From Verrucomicrobiia bacterium (GTDB lineage: Bacteria > Verrucomicrobiota > Verrucomicrobiia > JABWAM01), in assembly GCA_020849895.1 (NCBI GenBank), contig JADZFN010000064.1:46965-110964 (forward strand): a DNA stretch of 64,000 nucleotides, given 5' to 3'. The notes below the pieces were generated by a model. It saw only the letters and a list, made by a program, of their open reading frames with translations. It did no database searches and had not been told where the DNA came from. Shown in pieces: positions 17,127 through 25,636 of the stretch (position 1 is the first letter of the stretch; each line of letters begins with the position of its first letter). The translations under genes were made by a program, and so were the position numbers.

Positions 17127-18212
17127 ATGCCAAAATCTTCAACCCCTCGCGAGCGAGTCGAAGCCGTGCTCCGCGGCAAACGCCCCAGCAAGACGCCGTT
17201 CACGATGTATGAAAACAAAATCCCGCAGTGCGCCGCCGAACGAGAGATGCGCGCTCGCGGCCTTTGCATCGTCAAACGCGACGTTCCGGCCTTTTGCACC
17301 GTCTACCCGAACGTTCGCACGACGCAGGCCGTCGAATGGCGCGACGAGAAGAAATTCGTGCGCACCCGCTACGAAACGCCCGCAGGCGTGCTCGAATCGT
17401 TGTATGAAGAGGCGGGGTTCACCCAGTGGTGGCACGAAAAGCTCTTCAAATCGGCCGACGACTACAAAGCCCTGCTCTTCTTCCTTCAAGACGCCCGCCA
17501 CACGCCGAACTATGCAGCCTTCGCGCGCGCCCAAGACGACTTCGGCGGCGACGCCATCTTTCGCGCCGGGTTCGGGCTCGAACCTCTCCAGGACCTCATC
17601 TCGGGCAACCTCATGGATATGCAGGATTTCTGCGTGGAATGGATGGACCATCGCGACGACGTCCTCCGCCTCTACGCGGCGATCGTCGAACAGCGGCGCG
17701 CGATCTATTCGCTCGTCGCCGATTCTCCGGCGTGGATCGCCAACTACGGCGGCAACGTCACTGTGGATATCATCGGCGTCAGGAACTTCGAAGAGTACTA
17801 TCTCCCGCATTATCAGGAAGCCGCCGAAGCCATGCACCGCCGGGGCAAGCTCGTCGGCTGCCACCTCGACGCGAACTGCCGGCTCCTCGCTCCGCTCATC
17901 GCCCGCTCCTCGCTCGATTATATCGAGGCCTTCACTCCCGCGCCTGATACCGACATGACTCTCGCCGAGGCGCGTGCCGCGTGGCCCGACAAAGTCCTTT
18001 GGATCAATTTCCCATCATCGGTCCATCTCCGCCCGGATTCCGAGGTTGAACAGACCGCCTTTCGCCTCGCCGACGAGGCGGGGCGCAGCGAGGGCTTCCT
18101 CATGGGGATCACTGAAGACATCCCCGCCAACCGTTGGCAGGCGAGCTGTCGCGCGATTATGGACGGCCTCGACCGCCATGCCCGCGAGCGCCCCGCACGC
18201 TACGCCACTTGA
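17127..18212 (+). CDS. Uroporphyrinogen decarboxylase-like (URO-D superfamily) protein
   Basis: The protein (361 residues from the ATG at 17127) has the URO-D TIM-barrel fold ('TPRERVEAVLRGKRPSKTPF' at the start, 'LVGCHLDANCRLLAPLIARSSLDYIEAFTP' and 'DKVLWINFPSSVHL' later). This branch is distinct from heme-pathway HemE and is related to corrinoid or methylcobamide methyltransferases; the substrate is unknown. No corrinoid protein gene is adjacent. It sits between a lipoprotein gene and a lone ABC ATPase in a short same-strand run. The frame extends to 17058, inside the lipoprotein gene, without support. Confidence 0.82.
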   Translation: MPKSSTPRERVEAVLRGKRPSKTPFTMYENKIPQCAAEREMRARGLCIVKRDVPAFCTVYPNVRTTQAVEWRDEKKFVRTRYETPAGVLESLYEEAGFTQWWHEKLFKSADDYKALLFFLQDARHTPNYAAFARAQDDFGGDAIFRAGFGLEPLQDLISGNLMDMQDFCVEWMDHRDDVLRLYAAIVEQRRAIYSLVADSPAWIANYGGNVTVDIIGVRNFEEYYLPHYQEAAEAMHRRGKLVGCHLDANCRLLAPLIARSSLDYIEAFTPAPDTDMTLAEARAAWPDKVLWINFPSSVHLRPDSEVEQTAFRLADEAGRSEGFLMGITEDIPANRWQASCRAIMDGLDRHARERPARYAT

Positions 18213-18248
18213 CGCCGACGGATTTCAATCCGCGCTCCTCTTTCCGCC

Positions 18249-18974
18249 GTGCCCCTCCTCGAACTCACCGCCGTTCGGAAAATCTATCGCATGGCCGACA
18301 GCGAAGTCCGCGCTTTGGATGGCGTGGATCTGGCGATCGACGCCGGTGAATTCATCGCGATCATTGGGCCTTCGGGCAGCGGCAAGTCCACCCTCATGCA
18401 TCTGCTCGGCTGTCTCGACACCCCGACCGAAGGAAAAATCGTTCTCGACGGCACCGACATTTCGCGCGCCGGCGCCAATGAACTCGCCGCCATCCGCAAT
18501 CGCAAAATTGGGTTCGTCTTTCAATCTTTCAACCTCCTCCCCCGTCTCGACGTCAATCAGAACGTCGAGCTCCCCCTCATCTACGCCGGGCTCCACGCGC
18601 GCGACCGCCGCGAAAAGGCGGGTCGCGCCCTGGAGCAGGTCGGTCTCACCAATCGTGCAAGACATCGTCCCAGCCAGCTTTCCGGAGGCCAGAGCCAGCG
18701 CGTCGCCATCGCGCGCGCTTTGGTCAACGATCCGCGAATCGTTTTCGCCGACGAACCGACCGGTAACCTGGACACCACCACCGGCGAGACGATCCTCGAG
18801 CTCTTTCGCGATCTGAGCCGCCAGGGGCGCACCATTGTTCTCGTCACTCATGATCCGCACATCGCCGCCCAGGCCGCGCGCCGCATCGAAATGCGCGACG
18901 GCAAGATCGTGAGCGGATCCGTGCGGAACGATTGCGTCCGCAGGGAGATCGGTCAGGGCGGAGGCGGAGGCTGA
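18249..18974 (+). CDS. ABC transporter ATP-binding protein, MacB/LolD type
   Basis: This 241-residue ATPase has Walker A GPSGSGKST, 'FVFQSFNLLPRLDVNQNVELPLIY', signature LSGGQSQRVAIARAL, Walker B IVFADEPTGNLD and switch His in VTHD. This matches ATPases of MacB/LolCDE-like exporters or lipoprotein sorters. The start is GTG, after 14 bases that are pyrimidines but for one. No permease follows: the next gene is on the opposite strand. The C-terminal tail is Gly-rich ('GQGGGGG'). It is the second ABC ATPase in the window without a partner. Confidence 0.9.
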   Translation: MPLLELTAVRKIYRMADSEVRALDGVDLAIDAGEFIAIIGPSGSGKSTLMHLLGCLDTPTEGKIVLDGTDISRAGANELAAIRNRKIGFVFQSFNLLPRLDVNQNVELPLIYAGLHARDRREKAGRALEQVGLTNRARHRPSQLSGGQSQRVAIARALVNDPRIVFADEPTGNLDTTTGETILELFRDLSRQGRTIVLVTHDPHIAAQAARRIEMRDGKIVSGSVRNDCVRREIGQGGGGG

Positions 18975-19022
18975 CGCGCGACGGAGAGAGGAGCGGCTTC
19001 GGAGGGCGCGTCGCGTCGCGGG

Positions 19023-19670
19023 TCACTCCTTTTTCTTCAAAAACTCCCGCCAGCGGCGCTCTAATTCCTCGAGATTTCGCGAGACCGCTGCGCCGCTCGT
19101 CCGGACGAATTCTCCGAAGCGCGCCTCGCCCGCATGCTCTTCGATCCAGTGGAACCCTGCGATGTAAGGGGAGGCCGCCGCGCCCGGGCCGCCCTTGAGC
19201 CAGAGATGTCGCAACTCGTTGCGGAGCGGAGGCCAGGCTTGGGCGGCGAATTCTTGCGCCAACCCTTCGCCGAGATAAGGATCGCGAATTTCTCCGAATG
19301 CTTCCGCCACGAAGGCGTGCGTCGCTTCATGCGCCAGAATTGCACCGAGGGCTTCGGGTGCATCCGCCGCCACGAGGATCTCTGCGCGCCCGTTGCGCAC
19401 GCGACATCTCCCGGTCGCTCCCGCCACGTCCTCGCCTTCGGACGCCACCTTGGCCAGCGGCGCGAATCGCACTGAGATTGGCCTTCGCCCCACGTCCGTC
19501 CCGAATGCGCGGTCGAAACGTGCGCCCGTCGCCACGATCACCCGTCGCGCCGCGAGCTGGAGCTCCGGCGACAGCCCCGCGAACGACAGCTCCGCGAACG
19601 CGGGCGTTTCCGCGCCTCGCAGCGCCCCGGCGCACGCCGCACAGAAAACCCAGGGCAGGAACCGCCGCAT
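19023..19670 (-). CDS. Secreted zinc metallopeptidase, peptidase MA-like
   Basis: This 215-residue protein has an N-terminal signal peptide (about 1-20) and the gluzincin motif His114-Glu115-x-x-His118 in 'AILAHEATHAFV', followed by 'PYLGEGLAQEF', whose Glu135 is the likely third zinc ligand. This arrangement is that of the peptidase MA superfamily. It probably acts in the periplasm or outside the cell. It converges on the ABC ATPase gene and is divergent from dus. Confidence 0.8.
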   Translation of the reverse strand: MRRFLPWVFCAACAGALRGAETPAFAELSFAGLSPELQLAARRVIVATGARFDRAFGTDVGRRPISVRFAPLAKVASEGEDVAGATGRCRVRNGRAEILVAADAPEALGAILAHEATHAFVAEAFGEIRDPYLGEGLAQEFAAQAWPPLRNELRHLWLKGGPGAAASPYIAGFHWIEEHAGEARFGEFVRTSGAAVSRNLEELERRWREFLKKKE

Positions 19671-19812
19671 TCCGCCAGCGTAGCAGCTCCCGCCCAGACA
19701 AGCACGTTTCGCCCTTGAGCGACTCCGGAAAATCGACCGGACGCCCAGGAACCGCCTGTTTTTTTGCGGACCGCGGCTTCCGCTCCGTTTCCGCCTCCGC
19801 TACGCTGGCGCC

Positions 19813-20904
19813 ATGCCCGTTCGCCTCGGCGATCTCGAAATCGCGTCCAATCTTTTCCTCGCGCCGCTCGCGGGCTACACCCATCTGCCCTTCCGCCTCG
19901 CCCTCCGGCCCCTCGGCGGCCTCGGGTTGGCCACCACCGATCTCGTCAACGCCCGTTCCCTCCTCGAACGCAACACAAAATCGCTCAAGCTCATCGAAAC
20001 CGTCTCCGGCGACGCGCCTCTCGCCGTCCAGATTTTCGGCGCCGTTTCCGAGGAGATGCGCGATGCCGCCCTCCTCCTTCAGGAGCGCGGGGTTCGTCTC
20101 GTGGATGTGAACATGGGATGTCCCGTGCGCAAAGTGGTCCGCCTCGGCGGCGGCGCCGCGCTCCTCGCCGATACGGATCGAGCCGCCCGTCTCCTCCGGA
20201 CGATAACCTCTGCGGTGCGCATCCCCATCACCTGCAAGATGCGTCTCGGATGGGACGCCGAAAGCCTCACCGCACCCGAAGTCGCCCGCGCCCTCGAAGA
20301 TGCCGGCGCCGCGGCGATCACCATCCACGGGCGCACTCGCGCACAGGGATTCTCCGGCGGCGTGAGTCTCGACGGAATTGCCGCCGTCGTCCGGGCCGTC
20401 CGACGAATCCCCGTAGTCGGGAACGGGGATGTCACCACGCCCGCCGCCGCCAAGGAGATGCTGGAATACACCGGCTGCGCGGCGGTCAGTATCGGACGCG
20501 GCGCGTTCTACAATCCCTGGATTTTCTGCCGGACGCGCGCGTTTCTCGATGGTGCGGAGCTCCCACCCGAACCCGGTTTCGAGGCGCGGATCGCCTTCAT
20601 GGGCGCGCATCTCGATCGCATGGTGGAGGTCTTCGGAGAGGAAGCCGGCTGTCGGATGTTTCGCAAGGCGGCCGTGTGGTCCGTGCGGCACCTCGGTCCC
20701 TCGGCCGAGTTTAAGCGGCGATTGGGCGGCCTGCGCGTGCGCGCCGACTTCGATGCGATCCTCGCGCATTGGCGTGCGTGGCGCACGTCGTTCCTCGGTT
20801 CCGACGGCGAACTCCTTCCGCGTTTTCGTCCGCTCGCTGCCAAAGGCGATGGGGCGGGGGAGGAACGCCTTCGCGTTCCTTCCGGCCCTCACGAATGGTG
20901 GTGA
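19813..20904 (+). CDS. dus: tRNA-dihydrouridine synthase
   Basis: This 363-residue FMN-dependent enzyme reduces uridines in the tRNA D arm. Key features: 'FLAPLAGYTHLPFR' at the FMN site, the catalytic Cys103 in 'VDVNMGCPVRKVV', 'TCKMRLGW', 'TIHGRTRAQGFSG' and 'VVGNGDVTTPAAAKEMLEYTGCAAVSIGRGAFYNPWIF'. It is closest to the DusB type. Its final 16 bp overlap the end of the convergent epimerase gene. Confidence 0.94.
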   Translation: MPVRLGDLEIASNLFLAPLAGYTHLPFRLALRPLGGLGLATTDLVNARSLLERNTKSLKLIETVSGDAPLAVQIFGAVSEEMRDAALLLQERGVRLVDVNMGCPVRKVVRLGGGAALLADTDRAARLLRTITSAVRIPITCKMRLGWDAESLTAPEVARALEDAGAAAITIHGRTRAQGFSGGVSLDGIAAVVRAVRRIPVVGNGDVTTPAAAKEMLEYTGCAAVSIGRGAFYNPWIFCRTRAFLDGAELPPEPGFEARIAFMGAHLDRMVEVFGEEAGCRMFRKAAVWSVRHLGPSAEFKRRLGGLRVRADFDAILAHWRAWRTSFLGSDGELLPRFRPLAAKGDGAGEERLRVPSGPHEWW

Positions 20905-21770
20905 GCCGGAAGGGCGAGCAGGGCGCCGAATCCCTCCCGGTAGTTGGGGAATTTCGGCGCCCAACCCGTCGCGCGCAACCGCGCATTGGAGAGGCGGCGG
21001 TTCGCGCCGGCGCGCCGGCGCGTCGGTGGCGCGGTTTCGTCGAATCGGGGCGGAGGGCGCCCAAGCTTCCCGCAAATCCAGGCGGCGACATCCTCTTGTC
21101 GGGCGGGTTCGTCGTCCGTGGCGTTGAAAATCGCGCACCCCGTTTCCGAAGGCGTCTGGAGGAGCAGGCGTTCGATCGCCGCCGCGGCGTCGTCGCGGTA
21201 AATCCGGTTCATCCAGGTGTCTGCCCGTCCGGGAAGGATTGCCTCGCCGTGTCGAAGGCGATCGAGAAAGTGGGCGCGGCCCGGACCGTAGATCGCGCTG
21301 AAGCGCAGGATCGCGGCGGAGAAACGGCTCGCGCAGCGTGCGGCGACGAGTTCCTCGGCTTCGAGAAGGATGCGGGCGGCGGGAGCGACGGGCTCGGGGG
21401 GCATCGTTTCATGCGCCCAGCCGCCGTCGGCGCGTCCGTACACCGAAGCGCTCCCCGCGAAGAGGAACGTGCGTGGGGGGGAGGCTTCCAGCGCATCGAG
21501 GACGTGGCGCAAGGCGTCTACATAGGTTTGGCGGGCGTCGCCGCCTCCGGCCGAAAGGGAAAAAACGACAGCTTCATACGCGCCCGAACAGGCGTGCCGC
21601 GCATCCGCGGCGCCCCGACAATCGGCGATCCGTACGGAGAGGCCGCGAGTGCGGAGGAGGGTCGCCGACGTCTCGGTGCGAACGACGGCCGAGACTGCGT
21701 CGCCTCTGGCGCGGAGGCGCGCTGCGAGGACGGAGACCGTATATCCGCAGCCGATGAGGAGGATCCGCAT
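20889..21770 (-). CDS. NAD-dependent epimerase/dehydratase (extended SDR, YeeZ-like)
   Basis: The protein (293 residues from the ATG at 21770) begins with a Rossmann strand-loop 'MRILLIGCGYTVSVLAARLRARGDAVSAVVR', followed by 'TFLFAGSASVYG', 'ILRFSAIYGPGR' and 'FNATDDEPARQEDV', the pattern of short YeeZ-like extended SDR proteins. No clear YxxxK is present where expected, as is common in this branch, so catalysis is uncertain. The frame continues far upstream but runs antisense to the PfkB kinase gene, starting divergently at 21880. Confidence 0.8.
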   Translation of the reverse strand: MRILLIGCGYTVSVLAARLRARGDAVSAVVRTETSATLLRTRGLSVRIADCRGAADARHACSGAYEAVVFSLSAGGGDARQTYVDALRHVLDALEASPPRTFLFAGSASVYGRADGGWAHETMPPEPVAPAARILLEAEELVAARCASRFSAAILRFSAIYGPGRAHFLDRLRHGEAILPGRADTWMNRIYRDDAAAAIERLLLQTPSETGCAIFNATDDEPARQEDVAAWICGKLGRPPPRFDETAPPTRRRAGANRRLSNARLRATGWAPKFPNYREGFGALLALPAHHHS

Positions 21771-21879
21771 GCGGTCAGGGTCGTCGCGAGTCTCCCGGTT
21801 CGCAAGCAGGCCCTGGCGCGAGCGATCCTCCTCGTCACAGCGCTTGACCTTCTTTCGCATCGCGATAGCCTGCCTGTCC

Positions 21880-22902
21880 ATGAACCGCAGAGGTCTCCTT
21901 GCCGCCGGCAATTGGGTGGTGGACCGCATCAAGATCGTGAACCGCTGGCCGGAGCAGGATACGCTGGCGCTGGTCCAGAGCGAGGCGCGCGGGACCGGCG
22001 GAGGCCCTTGCAACCTGCTCAACGGCCTGGCGCGCCTCCGTGCCCCCTTTCCCCTTGAGGCGCTGGGTTTGCTGGGCGAAGACGAAGATGGGCGGCGGAT
22101 GATCGAGGAATGCCGGCAGCATGGAATCCAGACCCGCTTTCTTCGGACGACGCCCGCGCGATCCACCTCGTATACGGAGGTCATCACCGTGGCGGACACC
22201 GGACGCCGCACGTTTTTTCATCATCATGGCGCCAACGCGCTGCTCGGCGCCGAACATTTCGATCCGTCCGCGACGTCTGCCCGAATCTTGTATCTCGGAT
22301 ATCTGTCGCTGCTGCAGTCGCTCGACCTTCCCGACGCGGAGTTCGGCACCGTGGCGGCGCGGATGCTGGCGCGGTACCGCGAGGCCGGGTTCAAGACCGC
22401 CGTGGACGCCGTCAGCGAGATTTCGGATCGGTTTCGCTCCTGCGTCTTGCCCGCATTGAAACAAACCGATTACTGCATCCTGAATGAATTGGAAGCGGGA
22501 TGCGTGGCGGGAGTCGCCGCGCGGGAAGGCGAACGGTTGAATGTCGAGGCGGTGCGGCGTGCCGGACAAAAGCTTCTGGAACACGGGGTGCGGGAATGGG
22601 CGGTGATCCATTTTCCAGAAGGGGCTTATGCCGTCTCCCGGAGCGGTGAGGAATGCCTGGAGGGTTCGTTCCTTCTTCCTCCCGGATATATCCAGAGTAC
22701 GGTTGGCGCGGGAGACGCCTTCTGCGGCGGAGTCCTGTTTGGATTGCACGAAGGATGGACGATGAGCGAATGCTTGAAGCTGGCGTTCTGCCATGCCGCC
22801 GCCTGTCTGACGCATTCCACCACGACCGGAGGGCTCCGGCCCCTCAAGGAAACGCTGCAGTTGGCGGAGCGGTTTTCGCGACGAACGCTTGGAGCGGCGT
22901 GA
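21880..22902 (+). CDS. PfkB-family carbohydrate kinase
   Basis: This 340-residue ribokinase-fold kinase has 'GTGGGPCNLLNGLARL' near residue 38 (the GG substrate motif), and the C-terminal anion-hole motif 'STVGAGDAFCGGVLFGL' with Asp279 as catalytic base. It phosphorylates a sugar or nucleoside with ATP; the substrate cannot be assigned. It is divergent from the SDR gene, and a degenerate intergenic repeat follows its stop codon. Confidence 0.9.
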   Translation: MNRRGLLAAGNWVVDRIKIVNRWPEQDTLALVQSEARGTGGGPCNLLNGLARLRAPFPLEALGLLGEDEDGRRMIEECRQHGIQTRFLRTTPARSTSYTEVITVADTGRRTFFHHHGANALLGAEHFDPSATSARILYLGYLSLLQSLDLPDAEFGTVAARMLARYREAGFKTAVDAVSEISDRFRSCVLPALKQTDYCILNELEAGCVAGVAAREGERLNVEAVRRAGQKLLEHGVREWAVIHFPEGAYAVSRSGEECLEGSFLLPPGYIQSTVGAGDAFCGGVLFGLHEGWTMSECLKLAFCHAAACLTHSTTTGGLRPLKETLQLAERFSRRTLGAA

Positions 22903-22922
22903 GGGAGGGGAGAACGTCGGAA

Positions 22923-23018
22923 GAAGCGGGAAGATGAAAGATTGATGTTTGACGGTTGGGGAAGGGGGATGCAGATCGAAGATTGGAGGTGGAGAGTTCG
23001 TGTCCCCGCGGACCTCCT
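22923..23018 (+). repeat. Dispersed intergenic repeat, copy B
   Basis: This is the longer copy of the repeat at 12904-12983: the same 13-mer GAAGCGGGAAGAT at its 5' end and a shared 3' block (GAAGATTGGAGGTGG, then CGTGTCCCCGCGG). The centre carries about 16 bp more than copy A. It is followed by a T-rich run (23018-23030), so the 3' part may also act as a transcription terminator. Confidence 0.5.
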
Positions 23019-23131
23019 TTTCTTTTTTTTGCCGTTTTCGAGCGGAGACTGACCTGTCTGCGGCATGCCTGTCGGGCGGTTCCGTGGGTCCGGCGGTTGA
23101 TTCGCACGACGGCCGCACGAAGAATAACAGG

Positions 23132-24529
23132 ATGACGAAATCGTTCGAATGCGCGCCTCGAAGTTTCGACGAAGCGCGCTCCGTCCTCTGGGTGGTCGGG
23201 CTCTCCTCCTTCCTGATGCCGTTCGGCGGCTCCTCGATTCCCGTGGCGCTTCCCGCGATCGGGCGGCAATTCGGCCTGGACACCCTCACGCTGAACCGGG
23301 TGCTCACCGTGTTTCTGATGAGCGTCAGCGCGGTCTTCGTGCCGGCGGGACGCTACGCCGATATTCACGGACGGAAACGAGTGCTTCTCGCCGGAATTGC
23401 GGTGTTTACGACGGCCTCACTCATGGCGATGTGGGCCGTCGGGATTGCATCTCTTCTGGCCGCGCGCGTGCTTCAGGGGATCGGCGCGGCTCTGATGGCC
23501 ACTGCGGGCACCGCGATGATCGCCTCGGTGTTTCCTCCGGGTCGGATGGGGGAGGCCCAGGGGTTCAATGTGGCGGCGGTATATCTCGGACTCTCCGTGG
23601 GGCCGTTCTTTGGGGGGCTCATGACGGAGCATTTCGGCTGGCGCAGCCTTTTCGCGTCGCATGCGGCCATCGGCGCGCTGCTCCTCGCGCATACCTTATG
23701 GCGGCTGCGCGGAGAATGGCGAGATGCGCCGGATGAGAAATTCGATTGGACCGGTTCGGGACTTTATGCGGGAGTTGTATTGCTGCTCACGGAAGGGCTT
23801 CTCGATGCGGGAGGGGCGCGCGGCTGGGCCTTGCTCGCCGCGGGGACCGCGAGCGTCGCGCTTTTCCTTCGGCGCGAGACGCGCTGTGCAAATCCGGTTT
23901 TTCCCCTGGACCTCTTCCGCGACAACGTCATCTTTGCGTTCTCCAATCTGGCGGCGTTGATCAGCTACGCGGCGACCTTTGCGCAGGGTTTTCTGATCAG
24001 CCTTTACCTTCAGGAGATTCGTGGATTCGGCCCGGCGTGGGCGGGAACGATCATGGTCGCGCAGCCGATTCTCCAGACGGTTTTTTCGCCGTTGGCGGGG
24101 CGTTGGTCCGACCGCATGGATGCCGGACGGCTCGCGTCGCTTGGGATGGCTTTCTGCGCGGTCGGGTTGGGAATGTTCGCGCTTCTCGAGAGAGATACGC
24201 CCCTCGCCCTGATCCTTGCCGCGCAGGCGTGTCTCGGGATCGGATTCGGTTTGTTTTCGTCGCCGAATACGAATGCGGTAATGAGCAGCACCGGCGGGCG
24301 TCGCCTCGGCGCGGCGTCAGCGGTTCTCTCCACGATGCGAGCAAACGGCATGGTGATGAGCATGGCCTTGGTGGGTTTGGTGTTCGGCTCGAAGATGGGG
24401 CGCGGTGCGCTTCACGATGGGATGCACGAGTCGTTCCTTCACAGTTCGCAGGTGGCGTTCGTCGTGCTGACGCTCCTCTGCCTTGCGGGGATCGGCGCGT
24501 CGCTGGCCCGGGGCAAGGTGCGCCGATAA
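23132..24529 (+). CDS. MFS transporter, DHA2/EmrB-like
   Basis: The protein (465 residues from the ATG at 23132) has many membrane helices, the MFS motif A 'GRYADIHGRKRV' after TM2, 'RVLQGIGAALMATAGTAMIASVFPPGRMGEAQG' (motif B/C region typical of drug:proton antiporters) and 'GPFFGGLMTEHFGWRSLF'. This is the pattern of the EmrB/QacA group with about 13-14 helices. It probably exports a small hydrophobic compound; no regulator or membrane-fusion partner is adjacent. The frame reaches back to 22949 through a repeat and is not coding there. Confidence 0.88.
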   Translation: MTKSFECAPRSFDEARSVLWVVGLSSFLMPFGGSSIPVALPAIGRQFGLDTLTLNRVLTVFLMSVSAVFVPAGRYADIHGRKRVLLAGIAVFTTASLMAMWAVGIASLLAARVLQGIGAALMATAGTAMIASVFPPGRMGEAQGFNVAAVYLGLSVGPFFGGLMTEHFGWRSLFASHAAIGALLLAHTLWRLRGEWRDAPDEKFDWTGSGLYAGVVLLLTEGLLDAGGARGWALLAAGTASVALFLRRETRCANPVFPLDLFRDNVIFAFSNLAALISYAATFAQGFLISLYLQEIRGFGPAWAGTIMVAQPILQTVFSPLAGRWSDRMDAGRLASLGMAFCAVGLGMFALLERDTPLALILAAQACLGIGFGLFSSPNTNAVMSSTGGRRLGAASAVLSTMRANGMVMSMALVGLVFGSKMGRGALHDGMHESFLHSSQVAFVVLTLLCLAGIGASLARGKVRR

Positions 24530-24653
24530 CGGCCGTTTCAATAGGCACAGAAAAAGGTTGCGTCGGAAGGGGGAGCGTCCTACGAGACCTTGGTCGTCCC
24601 ACGTTGGTTGAAGCTGCACCCTCACCTCGTAACTCTCAACCCCAACTCCTCCC

Positions 24654-25061
24654 ATGAAACCCAAACTCACGCTTCTGTCCGTGTCAGCCCTGGCCTTCGC
24701 GTTTGCGTTGGCCGCTCCCATCCTCCGCGGTGAAGAGGCCGCCGGAGGCGCGGTGCCCGTTGCCGAGAAGCCGGCGAAGGCGGCTCGGATCAAGTATGAA
24801 AAAGCCGTCGGCGCAATCGAAAATCTCGATGTCGAGGCCAAGTCCATCACCGTTGCTGGCAAGACCTACAAAGTCGCCAACGCCGCAAAGGTCCTCATTG
24901 ACGGTGCGAAGAAGACGCTGGCCGACCTGCAGGTGGGCGATACCGTCACCGTGCGCTATCTCAATGAGGCCGACGGCGTCGCGGTGGCAAAAGGAATTCA
25001 GAAGGGCGCAGCCAAGAAACGCGTCAAGACGTCCCCCAAAGACGACGCGGAGAAAAACTAG
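24654..25061 (+). CDS. Small secreted protein, DUF5666-like
   Basis: This 135-residue protein has a signal peptide (about 1-26, 'LAFAFALAAPILRGEE') and a mature domain 'AVGAIENLDVEAKSITVAGKTYKVANAAKVLIDGAKKTLADLQVGDTVTVRYL', the beta-rich pattern of DUF5666-type proteins, ending in a Lys-rich tail. Function is unknown. The ATG is preceded by the leader CTCTCAACCCCAACTCCTCCC, nearly the same as that before the small lipoprotein gene at 48769. Confidence 0.75.
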   Translation: MKPKLTLLSVSALAFAFALAAPILRGEEAAGGAVPVAEKPAKAARIKYEKAVGAIENLDVEAKSITVAGKTYKVANAAKVLIDGAKKTLADLQVGDTVTVRYLNEADGVAVAKGIQKGAAKKRVKTSPKDDAEKN

Positions 25062-25236
25062 GCGCGCCTGAGATCCCTTGGAACGCTCCTTCGCGAGCCC
25101 TCCCGGTTCGCGAAGGAGTGGTTCGTGGCCTCGTGTGGCGGGCGCAAAGACAGGCGGTCGAAAGAAGCCCGCGGCGCACGCGGCGACAAAGAGTTTGCAA
25201 GGGGCTACGGGGCGGCTATAGTTCGCGGCCTCGGCT

Positions 25237-25313
25237 GGTCGCGTAGCTCAATTGGTTAGAGCGCCGCCCTGTCACGGCGGAGGTTGCGAGTTCGAGCCTC
25301 GTCGCGACCGCCA
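25237..25313 (+). tRNA. tRNA-Asp (GTC)
   Basis: The 77-nt cloverleaf includes an encoded CCA: acceptor GGTCGCG/CGCGACC with discriminator G, anticodon stem CCGCC/GGCGG around loop CTGTCAC, anticodon GTC, T arm GCGAGTTCGAGCCTCGT. It stands alone and carries no adjoining integrase. Confidence 0.96.
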
Positions 25314-25636
25314 CTTTTTCCCTCTGAAAACGGGAAAACCCGCAAAGTGACAAAGGGGGGGTCACAAATTCGAGAGGGAAGTGAGGCGTGAACGGCCCAC
25401 CCTTCTGTTTCGCCAACGCGCCTTGACGGCGGCCACGATGTGGGCGCGACCTATAGAGGGGGGGAGCTTGTGCTTGGCCTTCTTGACGGGCGCTGAGAAA
25501 TTTAATCGAATAGTGCGGCGGGACATCGTCTGCCAACCGAATAAGTGCGACGAGTTTTCGGCTGGCGCGGAAGGTTTTCGTTGCGGTGCGGCGCGACACC
25601 CGGAAGAATGTCCCCGCCGGCTGAGACCGGATCGTC
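25314..25636. other. Intergenic stretch after tRNA-Asp
   Basis: These 323 bp separate tRNA-Asp from the AraA-like gene. A small hairpin CGGG-AAAA-CCCG (about 25330-25341) follows the tRNA. The GC content is lower than the surroundings in parts. I see no intact gene; the minus-strand frame here is antisense to the tRNA and is rejected. Confidence 0.5.

Noticed and set aside
19327..21138. 603-codon minus-strand frame opposite dus
   Set aside because: Antisense to dus and overlapping the metallopeptidase and epimerase genes; no recognisable domain.
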